64,000 nt of DNA, from the NCBI GenBank assembly GCA_033060915.1, contig CM065396.1:3345501-3409500 (forward strand), given 5' to 3'. A program made the translations under genes and the position numbers. Source of the DNA: Euryodendron excelsum (taxonomy: Eukaryota > Streptophyta > Magnoliopsida > Ericales > Pentaphylacaceae). The notes beneath the pieces were generated by a model. That model worked only from the letters and a program-made list of their open reading frames with translations, was not told the origin of the DNA and made no database searches. Positions 45,650 to 59,000 of this stretch are shown here, piece by piece. Each line of letters opens with the position of its first letter. Within the stretch, counting starts at the first letter, position 1.

Positions 45650-47790
45650 GATGCAATGAGGTTTTTATCTTTTGACATTTTGATAAAGGATTTTTTTTAA
45701 AAGTGTGAGTAGTCGCCACCGACCATGGATAAGGTGTGTTAGATCATCTTAAAAAGTATTTTAAAAAAACACCTTGGTTTTTGAGTTTGGAAAAATGGTT
45801 TTATTTCGATAGATTTTTGAATTTGCAAAGCCCTCATTAGGAAAAAAGAAAAATGATTTCACAGTTGTCTTATGAACTAGAGATCTAAGTTCAGGCTTTC
45901 GGTTATGAGTAGGAAAGGTGTTAGCACCTTATGTTGCCCAATATTTGGTATTATATTCCTTTTTTACCCACTAATCTAATTATTGTCTCCAATTTTCATT
46001 TCCATTTTTGAAAAAGAGTCGTATTTTGCAAAACAAGAAATTGGTCATCACATTCCAAGGAATTAATTATCATCCATGCAAGTTGACTTTGGTAAATGAA
46101 GAGTTGAAATAGGGTTTGTAAACTGTCATTTTTAAAGGACATGGGAAATGTAGAGTTGAAATAGGTTTGCAAGTTGAATTATAAACCTCGGTTCCTTAAT
46201 TACTTATCTCAATATTATGAAAATCATGTCATTCATAATTCATGCAGTGCATGAAAAAATGAGAGGTGTTTGATATGTGATTTAAAAAAGGGTCTATCTC
46301 TTCTAGAAAAAGTATGAAATGGAAAAGTGTTCCGAGAAAGCATTTTAAGGGAGTTTAAAACTCTTGAAAATTAACTTGAAAGCTTTAAAGAACACCACCT
46401 TGAGGACTTAGAAACATCTTGAAAGTTGAATTTGAAACTCAGAATTTATATTTGGAACTTGAGATGGATTTCGAAAGCTTGAGGAGCTTGTTTGAGGACT
46501 TGGAATGTTTTTGAAAGTTTGAAAAATTGATCTTGAATTTAAATTTAGGAAAGGGAGTTTATAAATTTGAGGAGGCTTACTTAGAGCATTTTGACAAAAA
46601 GAGACTTGAAGATTTAGTTATGGTCAAGAAAAGCTTGACATGTGAACGGAGGACTTAAGGTTTGGAAGCTTGAGTTTAAGTTAGATAGAGTCCCTTTGAG
46701 AGCTTAGAGCATTTTAGAACATTGAAATTGGACTTTGGTTTTTGAGGTTTTGGAGAGAGAGTCTAAAGATTTTAAAATTTGATTTGAGATTTCAGAAAAT
46801 GAATTATGGGGCTACAAAAATTGATTTGGTCTCTTTGCCTAAAACGATGTGAAGATTTGAAAACGTGATTTATAGTGGATTTTAAATTTGAATTTGAAAA
46901 CATGGTGCTCTTCATTTGAAAGCTTCTCTTAATTTGTCAGTCACTTTTGGAATCACATTGTGAAGTCTAAACCCGTTTTTCAGGGGTGGATTAGAAAACC
47001 CTTTTGGAAAGATTTTTGAGAAGTGTTTTGTTATACTTCATCGTTCTTCAAAAGGAATTTGAAGGATTTCTTTGGAGCTCCTTGGACAGGACAACACCTT
47101 TGAAAATGCAGTTTTGAAGGATATGGCCTTAATCGTGGCATTGAAGGACCTCAAGTTTATAAAAAAATGCCTTTCGATTTTGAAAGGTGCCTTAGAGAAA
47201 AGAGTTGTCTAAGACCATAACAACTCCTTTAGGAGCTGGTTTAGAAGGCTCGGGCTTTAATCATGGTATTGCAAAGGATTTGAAACTCTGAAACTTAGAT
47301 TGAAAGTGATTTTGAACATGATTTTTGCAGCCTTGAATACCTCTAATGACCAGGACCTCCACTTTACAACGTGCATGGTTTAGGAGATCAAGATCTCAAT
47401 CATGGGTTTAAGAGAAGTTTTCATTTTTTGTGAAAATGCTTTTTAAAGACAGTAGAGACTTGGAAAAGTCATAGAAAAAAGTTCAAAGAGACTTGATGAT
47501 AAACTTGCTACCATCACCAAGACAACCATTATATGGTTTAAACAACTTTTGCAAGCTTGAATAATCGTGAGAGGAAACCAAAATATATTGCCAAGTATAA
47601 GAAATCCATTTGAATCACTTTTGATGGAGATGATTTTGACGAAAATTTTGAAAAAGAGATGGAAACTTCTTTTTCGAATATTTTTATGACAAAAACGCAT
47701 GCATATGCAAGCTACAAGTAGAGACTAACCTACGCATTATGATTAATAAGTCCACCGGTGGTGACCTGAACTTCACCATGAATGGAATTA
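45650..47790 (+). repeat. Retroelement-derived repeat, copy A'
   Basis: Related in order and motif to copy A: AGTAGTCGCCACCGACCATG near 45709, CTTATGAACTAGAGATCTAA near 45872, GTGTTAGCACC near 45919 and CTCCAATTTTCATTTCC near 45990, then a run rich in TTTGAAA. The direct orientation and roughly 4.9 kb offset suggest a pair of decayed LTR-like repeats or a segmental duplication. Confidence 0.5.
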
Positions 47791-49120
47791 GAACTCTTTA
47801 ATCTTTGCTAATATATCTTAATTTCATTTTGGATATTCTACTTTCCAATATGCTTTAAATATCATCTTGAGTGTCTAATTCTCTGCTAATGTACCTTAAA
47901 ACACAATTTTGAATGCCTTATTTTTGTCCACCTTCCCTTGAGAATAAGGAAAAAAAAAGGTATATGGTATCTATCAAAATTTTGAATTATGTGAATCTTC
48001 TATTTTTACACTCATCCACAAGAGAATAAAGTGTACCCATTTTAATTAATTAGTTTTGCACTCTATTATAATATAAATGATAAGATGTTTTAAAGCCCCA
48101 ATAAATGATTAACTGTTAAGTGTTGGCATTTGAAGACATAAATAATGGTCTTGCTAAAGGTGCCCTTAGGGCATTTGTTGAAGTGCATTAAACTGTCTAA
48201 TAATTTTAATTAAATGCATTTATGGCTAATGAAAGAATTCCAACTAATTCTTTGGTCTTTCTTTTTTCCTTTCTTCTTTCTATGTTTTAGATAGCAATCC
48301 TTTTATCTTTCTACACCCGTTAATAGTATTCGATAGTCCAAGTTGTATTTGTATATTGTACCGAAATTGCCCTTAAGTTATTTGAAATTTACAATCCAAA
48401 GTACTTCATAGTTTATGACTCTAATTTTCTGAGGTGGCACTAGATTTGTGGATGTCACTATATAAGACCACATCTTTTTTTTTTTCCCCTTTTTTTTTGT
48501 TTTTTGTTTTTTCTCTAGTTGTTACAAACTCATGAAATCACTTTAGTTCTATAACACAAGATTTTTCTAGTTATCTATTGTATCACGTATAAATTTCATG
48601 CCATATATTTATTTAAATAGCAAAAAAAAATTGCCAAAGTTCACTAATTAAAGCAAACAGCTCCATTAATTAGTGTGGAAGAGATTTTGTTTTGTCCACT
48701 CTTTGTCTTTTCTTTGCTATTTATTTGAGAAAATTATATCTAGTTGCTTGCTTTCCTTACTAGAATGAGTTAGAAGATTTTTTTATTTATTTTTAAAACC
48801 AATCAGGAAAAGTAAAAGAAAGAATAGAGTAAAAGAAAAAGAAAATTGAGTGTGCATAGCTTAAGAGAGAGGCATAATAAAGGTAAAAAAAAAAAAAAAA
48901 AGGTAGAGATTAACAAAATCACAATTATTATGGTAGAACTTCATTTTAGCAAAGCACTAGTTTTATCTGTCTGAGTAACTTTGGTAAAATTAACTTTATT
49001 AGGATTATAGATAAACAACAAATGTCTAATAATTTTATACTTGGCATAGATAAACATTAAGTCACATTTTAAAACATATCCTTTTTTATAAAATTAACTA
49101 GACACTAAATGCATAGTAGA
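47791..49120. other. Intergenic DNA, no gene recognised
   Basis: AT-rich with homopolymer A and T tracts. No coding region or repeat border was recognised. Confidence 0.4.
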
Positions 49121-49127
49121 TACCAGG

Positions 49128-49260
49128 TTTTTTTTTTTTTTTTTTTTGATACAATGAAACAAACAAATGAAAAGGAACTAACGGGATTTGAACCGTCATC
49201 GAATAAGTGGATTTAAAGCACCTCAAGTACTGGGACAGACTGTTTTATACACCATTAATA
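49128..49260 (-). mobile_element. Possible minus-strand SINE with poly-A tail
   Basis: On the minus strand GGTTCAAATCCCGTTAG (about 49201-49185) fits a polymerase III box B and is followed about 45 bases later by a poly-A run (plus-strand T run ending 49147). No convincing box A was found upstream, so a 5'-truncated SINE or retroposed tRNA-like piece is only a candidate. Confidence 0.35.
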
Positions 49261-49735
49261 AAAAAAAAATATGATTAAAATTTCAAAAAATAATTAATTG
49301 ATTAATTGTTAACAGTTGCAATACAAAAAGAAAAGTGATAGCATTAAATTTACAAAAAAAAATAAACAGCCTTTTTCATCCGACTGATGTGGCGAAAGTG
49401 AGGCAAACACAGACAGCGGTTTTGCGGAAAATTGTATGAAACAACAATTGTCTGTTTGCCGTTGAAAACGCGAACCGTCTTACCAAGTCAGGTCTCCTCT
49501 CTCTCTCTCTGTCTCTCTCGTTTTCCCTGTCCAATTTGTTCCCATCAGCTTTTGCCACCCTCGCACCGACTCAAACGTGGCGTCTGGAATTCTTCCTTTT
49601 CATTACCCATTCTTTTTCAAACCCAGAAATAAAAATTGAATTTTTATAGAGAACTAATTGATTGAGATACAGATTTTGTTGTCGTTATTCTTTTGAATTA
49701 TACATACATACATAATTATAGATATACATACAACA

Positions 49736-49984
49736 ATGATGGATCTCAGAAGAGGAAGCTTGGTGGTGCTGGGTTCTGTGTTTGTGCTGGGATTGGTCCT
49801 GGTTTGTTCATCAAATTTGGCGTCGGCCAATGTCGTGTTAAAGGTACATCACAAATTTGCGGCGCGTGAGAGGACATTGGGTGCACTGAAGGCCCATGAT
49901 GCCCGCCGTCACGGCAGAAAGCTTGCCGCCGTTGATCTCCCCTTGGGTGGTAATGGTAATCCCAGTGATACCGCGTTAGTTCTC

Positions 49985-50037
<53 letters not shown>

Positions 50038-53000
50038 TTATATATATATATATATATATGTATGTATGCATTTATGTATGTGTAATTATAAGAGGGGTTT
50101 GTTGTGAATTTCAGTCACGCTTTTGGTTGTGTTTGATGGTGCGATTTGATTATTGGTATTATTGTCATAAATATATCTAATCACGTCTAATGTTTTTTTT
50201 TGATGTTGTTACATTTTTCTGGTTGAAATTTTCAAATGATTAAGTTGTTATAGAATGATTAAGTAGTCTCTAGATTAGCATCAAATTTGATTAAAGACGA
50301 AAGAAAAGAAAAGGATGTTTTTAGATTTTTTTGGTTGATTTTTTAAATGACTAAGTTGTAGAATGATTAGGTAGTCTCTTGATTAGCATCAAAGTTACTT
50401 CGAGGAAAAAAAAAAAATAAGGGTAATTACATTTTACCCCCTTGTTAAAGGTACATCACAAATTTGCGGCGCGTGAGAGGACATTGGGTGCACTGAAGGC
50501 CCATGATGCCCGCCGTCACGGCAGAAAGCTTGCCGCCGTTGATCTCCCCTTGGGTGGTAATGGTAATCCCAGTGATACCGCGTTAGTTCTCTTTTCCTTG
50601 TGGTTCAGCCCAGAAACACATGACGTCTGTTCTTTCAATCTCATTCTACCACCCATTTACTCCTAGACCGTGTCTTTTTGAGAATTATGCAATAAGATCT
50701 CTATTTTTGATCCAGTAAAGGTTAACCAATTCATGCTTTGCTCAAACCCCATCATTAACCAATAAGAGTTTTGGTTCTGACTTGTAACAAGCTGCATGAA
50801 GTGCTTCCACACAATAGGGGGCTTCTACCAGTGGGTTTTGACTGTGAAAAACTAGTTAATTTGGATAACTATGAGGAATGCAATTAACTTTCTGTGTAAA
50901 TTTTGTTGCCTGGAACTTGAGAAATGAATTTCCTTGCTTTTCACTCTTAGAGGTGGCTTCTATTCAGTATGCTTCTTGCTCTCTGGATGAATTTTGTTTT
51001 TCATATGGGTATGAATTTCATACAATGAAATATAGAAGACTATCTCCTAATTACCTTTTTAGATTTTTCATTTCAAGTATGAGATAGTTCTCATAAAATT
51101 TTTTTGCTTTTCACTTCCTAGTAGTTTTGCTTGGCAAAGTCACTGTGGTTCTTAGAAAGTGAATGATGTAATACCTTGTTTAATTATGAAACCTTTGTTG
51201 GTTGGAAATTTTGAGCACGGCTTATTTCTTTACCATTTTCAATACGTATTTATGAATTGAAAGAAATACAAATCTTGAAACTTAAAAGGTACATATGTAT
51301 ATATGTATATAGTAATTAAACGAGAGTTGCATGTGAACTTGACCTCTGTTAATGAACCCAACACATGTTAAACCTCTCACTCAGTTTTCTTTGCCTACAA
51401 GGCAAGTGTAATTTTTGTCAATGTCACACTCTCTTTTCTTTTTTCGTGTGAAGCCGTAGTTTCAAACAGTCTTGGTGGTGATATCATTGCTTTGCTTATT
51501 TGGACCTCTTGGACCTTCCCTTTCTGCTTATAGTGCTTGCAAGATGAATTCCATTACTCCTTGTGCATGTGTTTTTTAAGAGCAGCATGTTGATTTCACT
51601 GACCTCTGCAAATATGCCCCTTTTTTACTGTGAAACATTGAGAGGCTTTTTAAGTCTAGTTTAAAACTGAGTTTGGTGGGAATTCTTCTGTTGATTCTGG
51701 TCCAACCTTGCCTTGGCAAATACAGCTCTACCCGACCCTCCCTGGTCCGGTTGAACCAAAGAACCCAAATTGAAAAGGCATCAACTCATTGCATAATAGT
51801 AAGACCTCAATACTCTGGGGCATAGGACCTAGGTACTGGTACAAGTGCTAAGAGTATTTTCGCAGCACACCATCTATGGTCAAATGAGAAAAGTGTCAGT
51901 GGGCTTTAGTTATGCCTACAGTCTTGGGGCAGTTTTTAGACCTGATGATGATGGAGGTGGACTGCAAATAGAGATAGAAGTGAGTGCTGGTTTAAGAGAG
52001 CGAGAAAGGCCAGAGAAGAAAGAGAGAATGAGGGAAAGATGAGAGAGAAATGAAGGTGGTGGATGGTCATGGTGGTTTCGGCCATGGGGATTGAAGTCCT
52101 GAAGAAAGAATGAAAGAGAAAGAGAGAGATAGAGAACTCAGTAGCTATGGGGGTTGCTCACGAAGAGAAAAACAGAGGCCATGGACAGAGACGAAGGAGA
52201 AGAAAGGAAGAAGAGAGGATAAAAGAGGTGAATACATTAGAGTAATGTTTTTGCCTCTGAATTAGTCCCAGCACCAACACTTGCCTAAATAGTATGTGAG
52301 TTACACACATTGTTAAATCTAACTGTTTCTGTCCATTCTGCACATCACTCCAATTCATAATGGAGTTATGTGTTCATTTTTAAACTGTAGGGTAGTCGTA
52401 TGTTTTTGGGCAAAACTAGAGGGGGTAAAATGAAATTACCGCAAATAATAACTTTTTTTAGTCTGATTTTATAACTTGGTTAATTGCTTTGGCATATGTA
52501 TTGGATTCTATATAGTTTGGATTTGGAAAATAATACATCTCAAAATCCTTTGGAAACATCATTTCCTAATAAAAAATTAAAGGGAAAATAGGAAGTAAAC
52601 ATAAAGATAAGCTTTATTCATGTGAGACTTATTCCTTAACTTAGATCCTCTACATATATACTAGGTTATGTATGTTCTTATTCCTTTGTAAGACTGTCTT
52701 GTTGGGGAAATGTGTGATATAATTGTGTCTGCCTATTTCCCATACCTATACCCATGTCATATGTCTGACGCTAGTAATTCAGATGTCTAAGCATTTGAGT
52801 GACAAATATGAAATTTCTTGTTTTTTTTCTTTAGGTTTTTATTAAATGGAAATGATTTGGGCTCTTAGTTAACTCCAATGACGTGTTAAGCTTTGATAAC
52901 TTCCTATGACTTGTTGATGAAATGTATATGTAAATTCCATAGAATCAATGCTAGGAAGAGCGAATAAGGGGGTGAAGCTGAGGATGAGGGTTGGGTGGAG

Positions 53001-56000
53001 ATAGTGAAATGTGGTGAAGGGTTTTGGAGGCACCTGTATGCTCGTCGTTCAGAGGTTTCATGGGTTGGGGAGCTGTTATGGAAAGCTCTGGAATGGAGAG
53101 CGGCCCTGTGTTGCTTGGAGAATTGGGGAAGAAGGAATAAGGGGGAAAGTTCGTTGAAGTTATAGTGGTTGCTTCTACCAGAAGGTGTGGGTGTGCAATT
53201 CGAAATCTCCTTATGGGAATGGCTAGGAGGGGTTAAGGAAGGTGTTGTTGGACTTTAATCGAGGAGGGTCTAGAGAGCCTGAGGTTAGGGCCATCAAAAG
53301 GGAGCCAAAGGCCATTGAGAGGAGAGGGGGTTGTAATCTAGGCACTCGCTCTTACTTGGAAGTGGCGAGGATCAAATAGTGATCGAGCGGCATGGTTGAA
53401 GTTGTGAGTTATAAAGGCTCTGTCATTTGGAGGTTAAGCTGGCTTTGGGTAGAGAAACCTTTGATTATTTTGAGCGAAGATTGGTGGCTAGGTTTGGCGG
53501 AAAAGTGGGCAATGCAGTTGAGACATGGTTGCTTTAGTTGTGGATTGATTAGAAATGGGAGGTTCTAACCAAGGTCGTAGTCTTCGACTATGGCAGGGAA
53601 TTTTTTCTTTTTGTTTTCCCATCATAAGGAGGAGGTCGGGAGAGTGTAGCTAGAGGTGGTACTTTGCGGAAAAGCCCCTTCTTCTGGATTGGTGATCCCC
53701 TTTGATAGTTGTTCCTGATCGTTGGAGGAGCCTCATAGGGTGTGGGAGATAGTGATACGGTGGAGAAAAAACATCTCCAATAGTCTGGGGGAATGAGTTA
53801 TTGTTTTTTTACCAAAGCTAGCATTGGGTGGGACACTGGCTCTTTGAAGTTGTGAGATTGAGGAGAGTTCACGTCATGGAGGGAAGTTGGGAGGGTCCTT
53901 GGTTCGGCGTTGGCAGTAAGAAGGGGAATGGAGCGCCAGGCACTAATTGTGGGAGGAGTGTGGTGGCAGAGTTAGGGGTTGGTGCGTTAGGGGTACGTGA
54001 CTCAAAGGAGAAAGTTATGGGATCTTGAATTGAAGATGGAGGTTAGCTAGTCTTTGGAGCAAGGTGTGGTTGTGGGTAAGCCACGTGGCAAGGAGCATCT
54101 TGGTCAGGTCTATGTTACAGAGGCGAACAGGCCAAGACTAGGGGAATAGATGATAAACGCTTGGAGGCCCATCAAGGCTGGGGAGGGAGAGGCTTCATAA
54201 AGGGTCATGCTAGGCAAGTTTGATGGGTCCAATGTAGTAATCTTAAACCTATCTATCGAAGGGATGTAAGCCTTGGGCTTGTTCAAGGTTTGGTCCATCC
54301 AGAGAAAGGCTCCTTAGCAGTTGGGCTTCAAGATTTTAAGCCTGATCCATTGGTTTAGGTTCAAAATTCAAATTTAGGTTCCCATCGGTGAGGTCCTTGA
54401 GGCTGGAGTTTCTGTGCTAGGGTGCTAATACGAGGTAGGTGCACCATCTTAGCAAAGGGATTTATTTGCAATAAAACCAGAAAGGTATCATCGTAGGGAG
54501 GGTATCTTAGGCAAATGTCAGTGGAACTATTCTTTACCAAGTGTTAATGAATTTTCTGTGGCTTTAGGAGGTGATGAATGTGTGCGACAGGGGAGAGAAA
54601 GGAATGGCTGGTGGGGAGTCAGGTAGATGTGTGCCTCCATTAACAAGTAGAGCAGTGACACGATTGGGAATTGATAGGTTATTTGGGGATCTTTGACTTC
54701 CTAGATCAATTCTCTTTATGACTTTAGAAGCTCTTTGGTCAAGGGAAGGGGGAGAGGTGGGGGGAAGCTTCAAGGGGTAGCTATGAGGAGTTCCTTCCAT
54801 TGGAATGCACTTCTCTAATGGTGTGCAGGCTAGGTGCACTGATGGAGACCAATCAGTTGTAGGATATTTGTGGTCGTGTGGAGTTTGAAAAAAGGAAAGA
54901 GGCTTCAAACTGGGTAATCTGGAAGATCAAAGGCTTCAATCAGTAGTAGTATATTTGTAGTTTGAAGGCTTTGAGGAGGGGTTGTGGCATTGTCTGGGAA
55001 GATTGAACAAAGGATGTTATGTATCAAGAGTCTAGAGGTCAAGAAAAGAGGCTCCAAGTCCAGTACTAGGAAGGAGAGATAGCTGAGGAACCTTTCTTGT
55101 TCTATTAATGATGAAGCTATAAGAGATAAAGGGGTGAGCAATGGGTTGGATGATGGGGAGAGCGGAGCTAATATTTTGTTGTCATCATCATGGAATACAG
55201 AGCCATTTCTTGGAATGTGGGGGATCTAAATGATCCTAAGATAAGGGGTTCAGCAGTGAAAGAATCCCTGAAAAAATGGAGAGGGGATTTGGTTTGTTTG
55301 GAAGGGACAAAGATTGCGAATATGAGCCAGGAGCTTTTGGAGTGACACGTGGGTCTAATAACAGTGTTTAGGGGCATTGGGCATAACGGGCAGCATCCTT
55401 ATTTTGTGGCATTGTAGGAAGTTCTCCGTGAAAGATGTGTGTGCTGGCCTGTCTTCGGTACCATGTTTGCTAAAAAATGGGGAAGATGGTTTTCAATAGG
55501 TTTTTTTGGGTGTCTGTGGCCTGAATGAGGTGACAGATAGGAGGGGTCTCTAGGTCGAGCTATTGAGTGATAGGGGGATGGGGTGATTTTAATATGGTTA
55601 GATATCCGGAGGAAAGATTGGGGTGGGAATCCATCAATGGAGCAATAAGGGAGTTAAACCAAGAGGTGTTGATGGATCTACCCATGAAAGGAGGAAGACT
55701 AGGAGGAGCATTTCTCAAATGTTTATCAGTCTTCTAAAGGATCCTATATAGGATCATGTTCATGTCCATCTTGTTTGTGGTGGCTTAACAAATGTTTCTA
55801 CTTCATTGTGTTTTGAGACTATGTGGCTAAGAGAGGAAGGGTTCATAGTCTTGATTGAGGCTTAGTGGGTAGGGTATTAGGGTGGAGGGGGATTCAAGTT
55901 ATTGCCTTGCCAGAAAGTTGAAACTTCGAAAAGAAGACTTATAGAAATGGAACAGGCAGGTTTTCGGAGGGTGGAATTTAGAATTGCTGGACTTTTGGAT

Positions 56001-59000
56001 GACATTAAGAGGCTGGACGGGAAGGTAGGGAGGGCTATCCAATGAGGAGAAAGTAGCAAGGGCTGAGTTGAAGGGAGAGGTGAGATGGTTTTACCATTGC
56101 ATTTTTTTAGGACTGATGGTGTGTGGTTAAGGGTGATGTGATGGTTGCGATGGAGTTCTTCTATGAGCACAAGAGATTTGAGCAAAGCGTGAATGTCACT
56201 TTTATTGTCTTAGTTCCAAAGAAGGTGGTGTTGCAAATATTCGAGATTTTATATTCATGTAGACAGTATGTTTAACATCATTACTAATGTTTTGGTTATG
56301 AGGCTCAAAAAGATGATTGGCAGGTTATTTTAGAATCTCAAAATGCATTCGTGAGAGGTAGGTAGATCTTGAAAGCAATTCTAGCAGCTGATGAATGTGT
56401 TGACTCTATGCTGAAGAGTAACATCTCTGGGATAGTTTGTAGCTAGATATTGAAAAGGCCTATGCCGATGTTAGTTGGGAGTTTTTTGATTCATTTGTTG
56501 GAAAGAATGGACTTTGGGGCTAGAGGCGCAGGTGGATTACGTATTGCATTTCTTCAGTTAAATTTTATGTGCTGGTTAATGTTGTTGCTCATGGCTTCTC
56601 AAGAGTCCTAAAGGGCTAAGGTGATCTTTTATCTACGTTTCTCTTTATTGCTGTGATGGAAGCTTTAAGTTGCATGCTTTCTAGGGTAGTAAAAGGCAGG
56701 ATGATAAGGGGTTTCAGGTGTTAGAGATTTATACTAAAAGATATGTTTTGTGTAATGACTTTAACATTTATTAATAAATTAGTTATTTCATTTTAATGAG
56801 AATCTGTATGAGTAAAGTTTGCCTTGCGTTATTTATTTAATGATTATGCATGTGTGTCTCTTATTCTTTATAGTAGATGGTTTGATGTGTAGAGTACGAC
56901 TTAGACACGGAAGATCAGATCATTGGTTTTTATGCATTATAAGTTTATTATTCACAGTCTTAGATGGAACTGGACAGACTATCAGTAAGACTATAGCACA
57001 AGGTTTTAATAGGTTTGTCTTGACTATGGGGAGCGGTATAGTTCTAGCTTCTTGTACTAATACACTTTATGTGTATTGAACAGGGCCTTGTTGATGTAAT
57101 TGTTTTTATACTGACTATATAGAACAGTTAATATCTCATGATTATTATGAGTGTTTATGTTCTTAATCCTAATATAATAAATAGACACGTGCTTGCAATG
57201 TTTATTGTTTTGATTCATAGAACAGAGATTTTTTATGGGTTAATAAATTCAGTGAGTTGGATAATAACATCACGTGTATGGTAAATATTAATTATTGATG
57301 AAATCCACGTCCCGGTATAAGGATTGATGATACCACCTATAGGGTTAAACCCTGTAGGTGGATTATGAATTTGATATATCAAATAAATTAAGTGGAAGGC
57401 CTCAAGAAATTAAATAATTCTATTAAATTTAATTGTCAGTAATTTAATTTAATAGACGGGTATCTGTGATCTTAACGTGGGGAGATAAATAAGCATTTAA
57501 TAATATAGAGTTCGAATATAATTCCTAGTATGACAGGGAGTGGAGTTATAATTCATTAGTATATAAATTATAATTTACGTAAATAGGGATTAATCCTAGT
57601 TAGATTAGGAATTTTTATTTGCGTAAGAAGTCCTAATCAAACTAGTCTTGTGACTCCTACTGTAGCCTCTATATATACATACTTTAAAAGTAGCTGGGGT
57701 TACACTTACTCATACTTGAGAGATATACGTTTTGTGAGAGAAAGAAACTCTAATAGCTGCGAGTCCCCTCTCTTTGGAGTAAGGCGTGTACGAGAGATAC
57801 ATCAGAAGTTCGAAGGTTGAGTACGAGCAATTGAATCTTTCTTATTAATGTTACTTGCTGTTCGAGATCAAAGAAGAAGAATTACGAAATTCATACCTGT
57901 TGCTATTCGGGATCAAACCAGACAGATCTCGAAAATATAATACTAATTACGTAAATTAGTTTATGCTAATCTAATTAGAATTTTTGGTATTATATGTATG
58001 CATTATAGTCGGGTCGTGAAAAATTCTGCAATCCTCAACATCAGGTTGGTAAGAGATGGGGGGAGCTGATTGGAGTACCACATCTTTTCTTTGTAGATGA
58101 CTCTATTAATTTTTTGCGGGGCAAAGGAGGAGTTGAGGGCTTTGCAGCATGTGTTGCTTTGCTTTGATGCAGTCTCTAAGCTTAAGTTGAATTTGGCCAA
58201 AAGCAACTTGATTCCTTTGGGGGAAGTGAAGGATGTGGAACTTTTAACAGCTAACTTGGGGTGTATGGCGGGCTTTTTGCTTTTTGTTTATTTGGGTCTT
58301 CCTTCAAAGCTAGGACAGTTTGGGATGGGGTGGTGGAGAGGTTTCGGAAGAGGTTGGCCTCAAGAGGCAATATCTGCCTAAGCCCTAAGGTCGGTAGGCT
58401 TATTCTTATTAGAAGTTCTTTGTCTACCCTTCCGACGTATTTCCTTTATTTACAATCCCCATTTCGATTGCTTGGAGACTTGAGAAGTTGATGAGGTGAG
58501 GAATTGAACTATCATTTGGTGTGGTGGAAGGAGTTATATCCAGGTAAGGGTGGGTAAGTTGGGATTTGAGATTTATCTTTTTTAATAGAGCATTGTTAGT
58601 AAGTGGTTGTGGAGATTTCCCTTGGAGAGGGGTAGTCTAAGGAGGAGGGTGATTGGGGGGAATTATGGGCTGGGGAGCAGCAATTGGTTGTCTGAGGATG
58701 TTAGGGATTCAGTTGGGGTTAGTCTGTGGAAGAGCATTTTGAAAGTTAGAGAGAATTTTGTTGATCTCAGCTATTTCAAGGTAGGGAATGGTTGCAGGGT
58801 GTTATTTTTGGGCCAATTCTTGGTGTGGCTATAGACTTTGAGGAGGACTTCCCAGACCTACATCGGGTTGTGATGTATACGAAAGCCTTGGCGGAGGATT
58901 ATTGTTTTTCTTCTTTCTCTGGTGGAGCATGGTCCCTTTTATTTAGAAGGGCCCTGCAAAACTGGGAGGTTGAGTCAGTTGAAGGCCTACTTGTTCAGCT

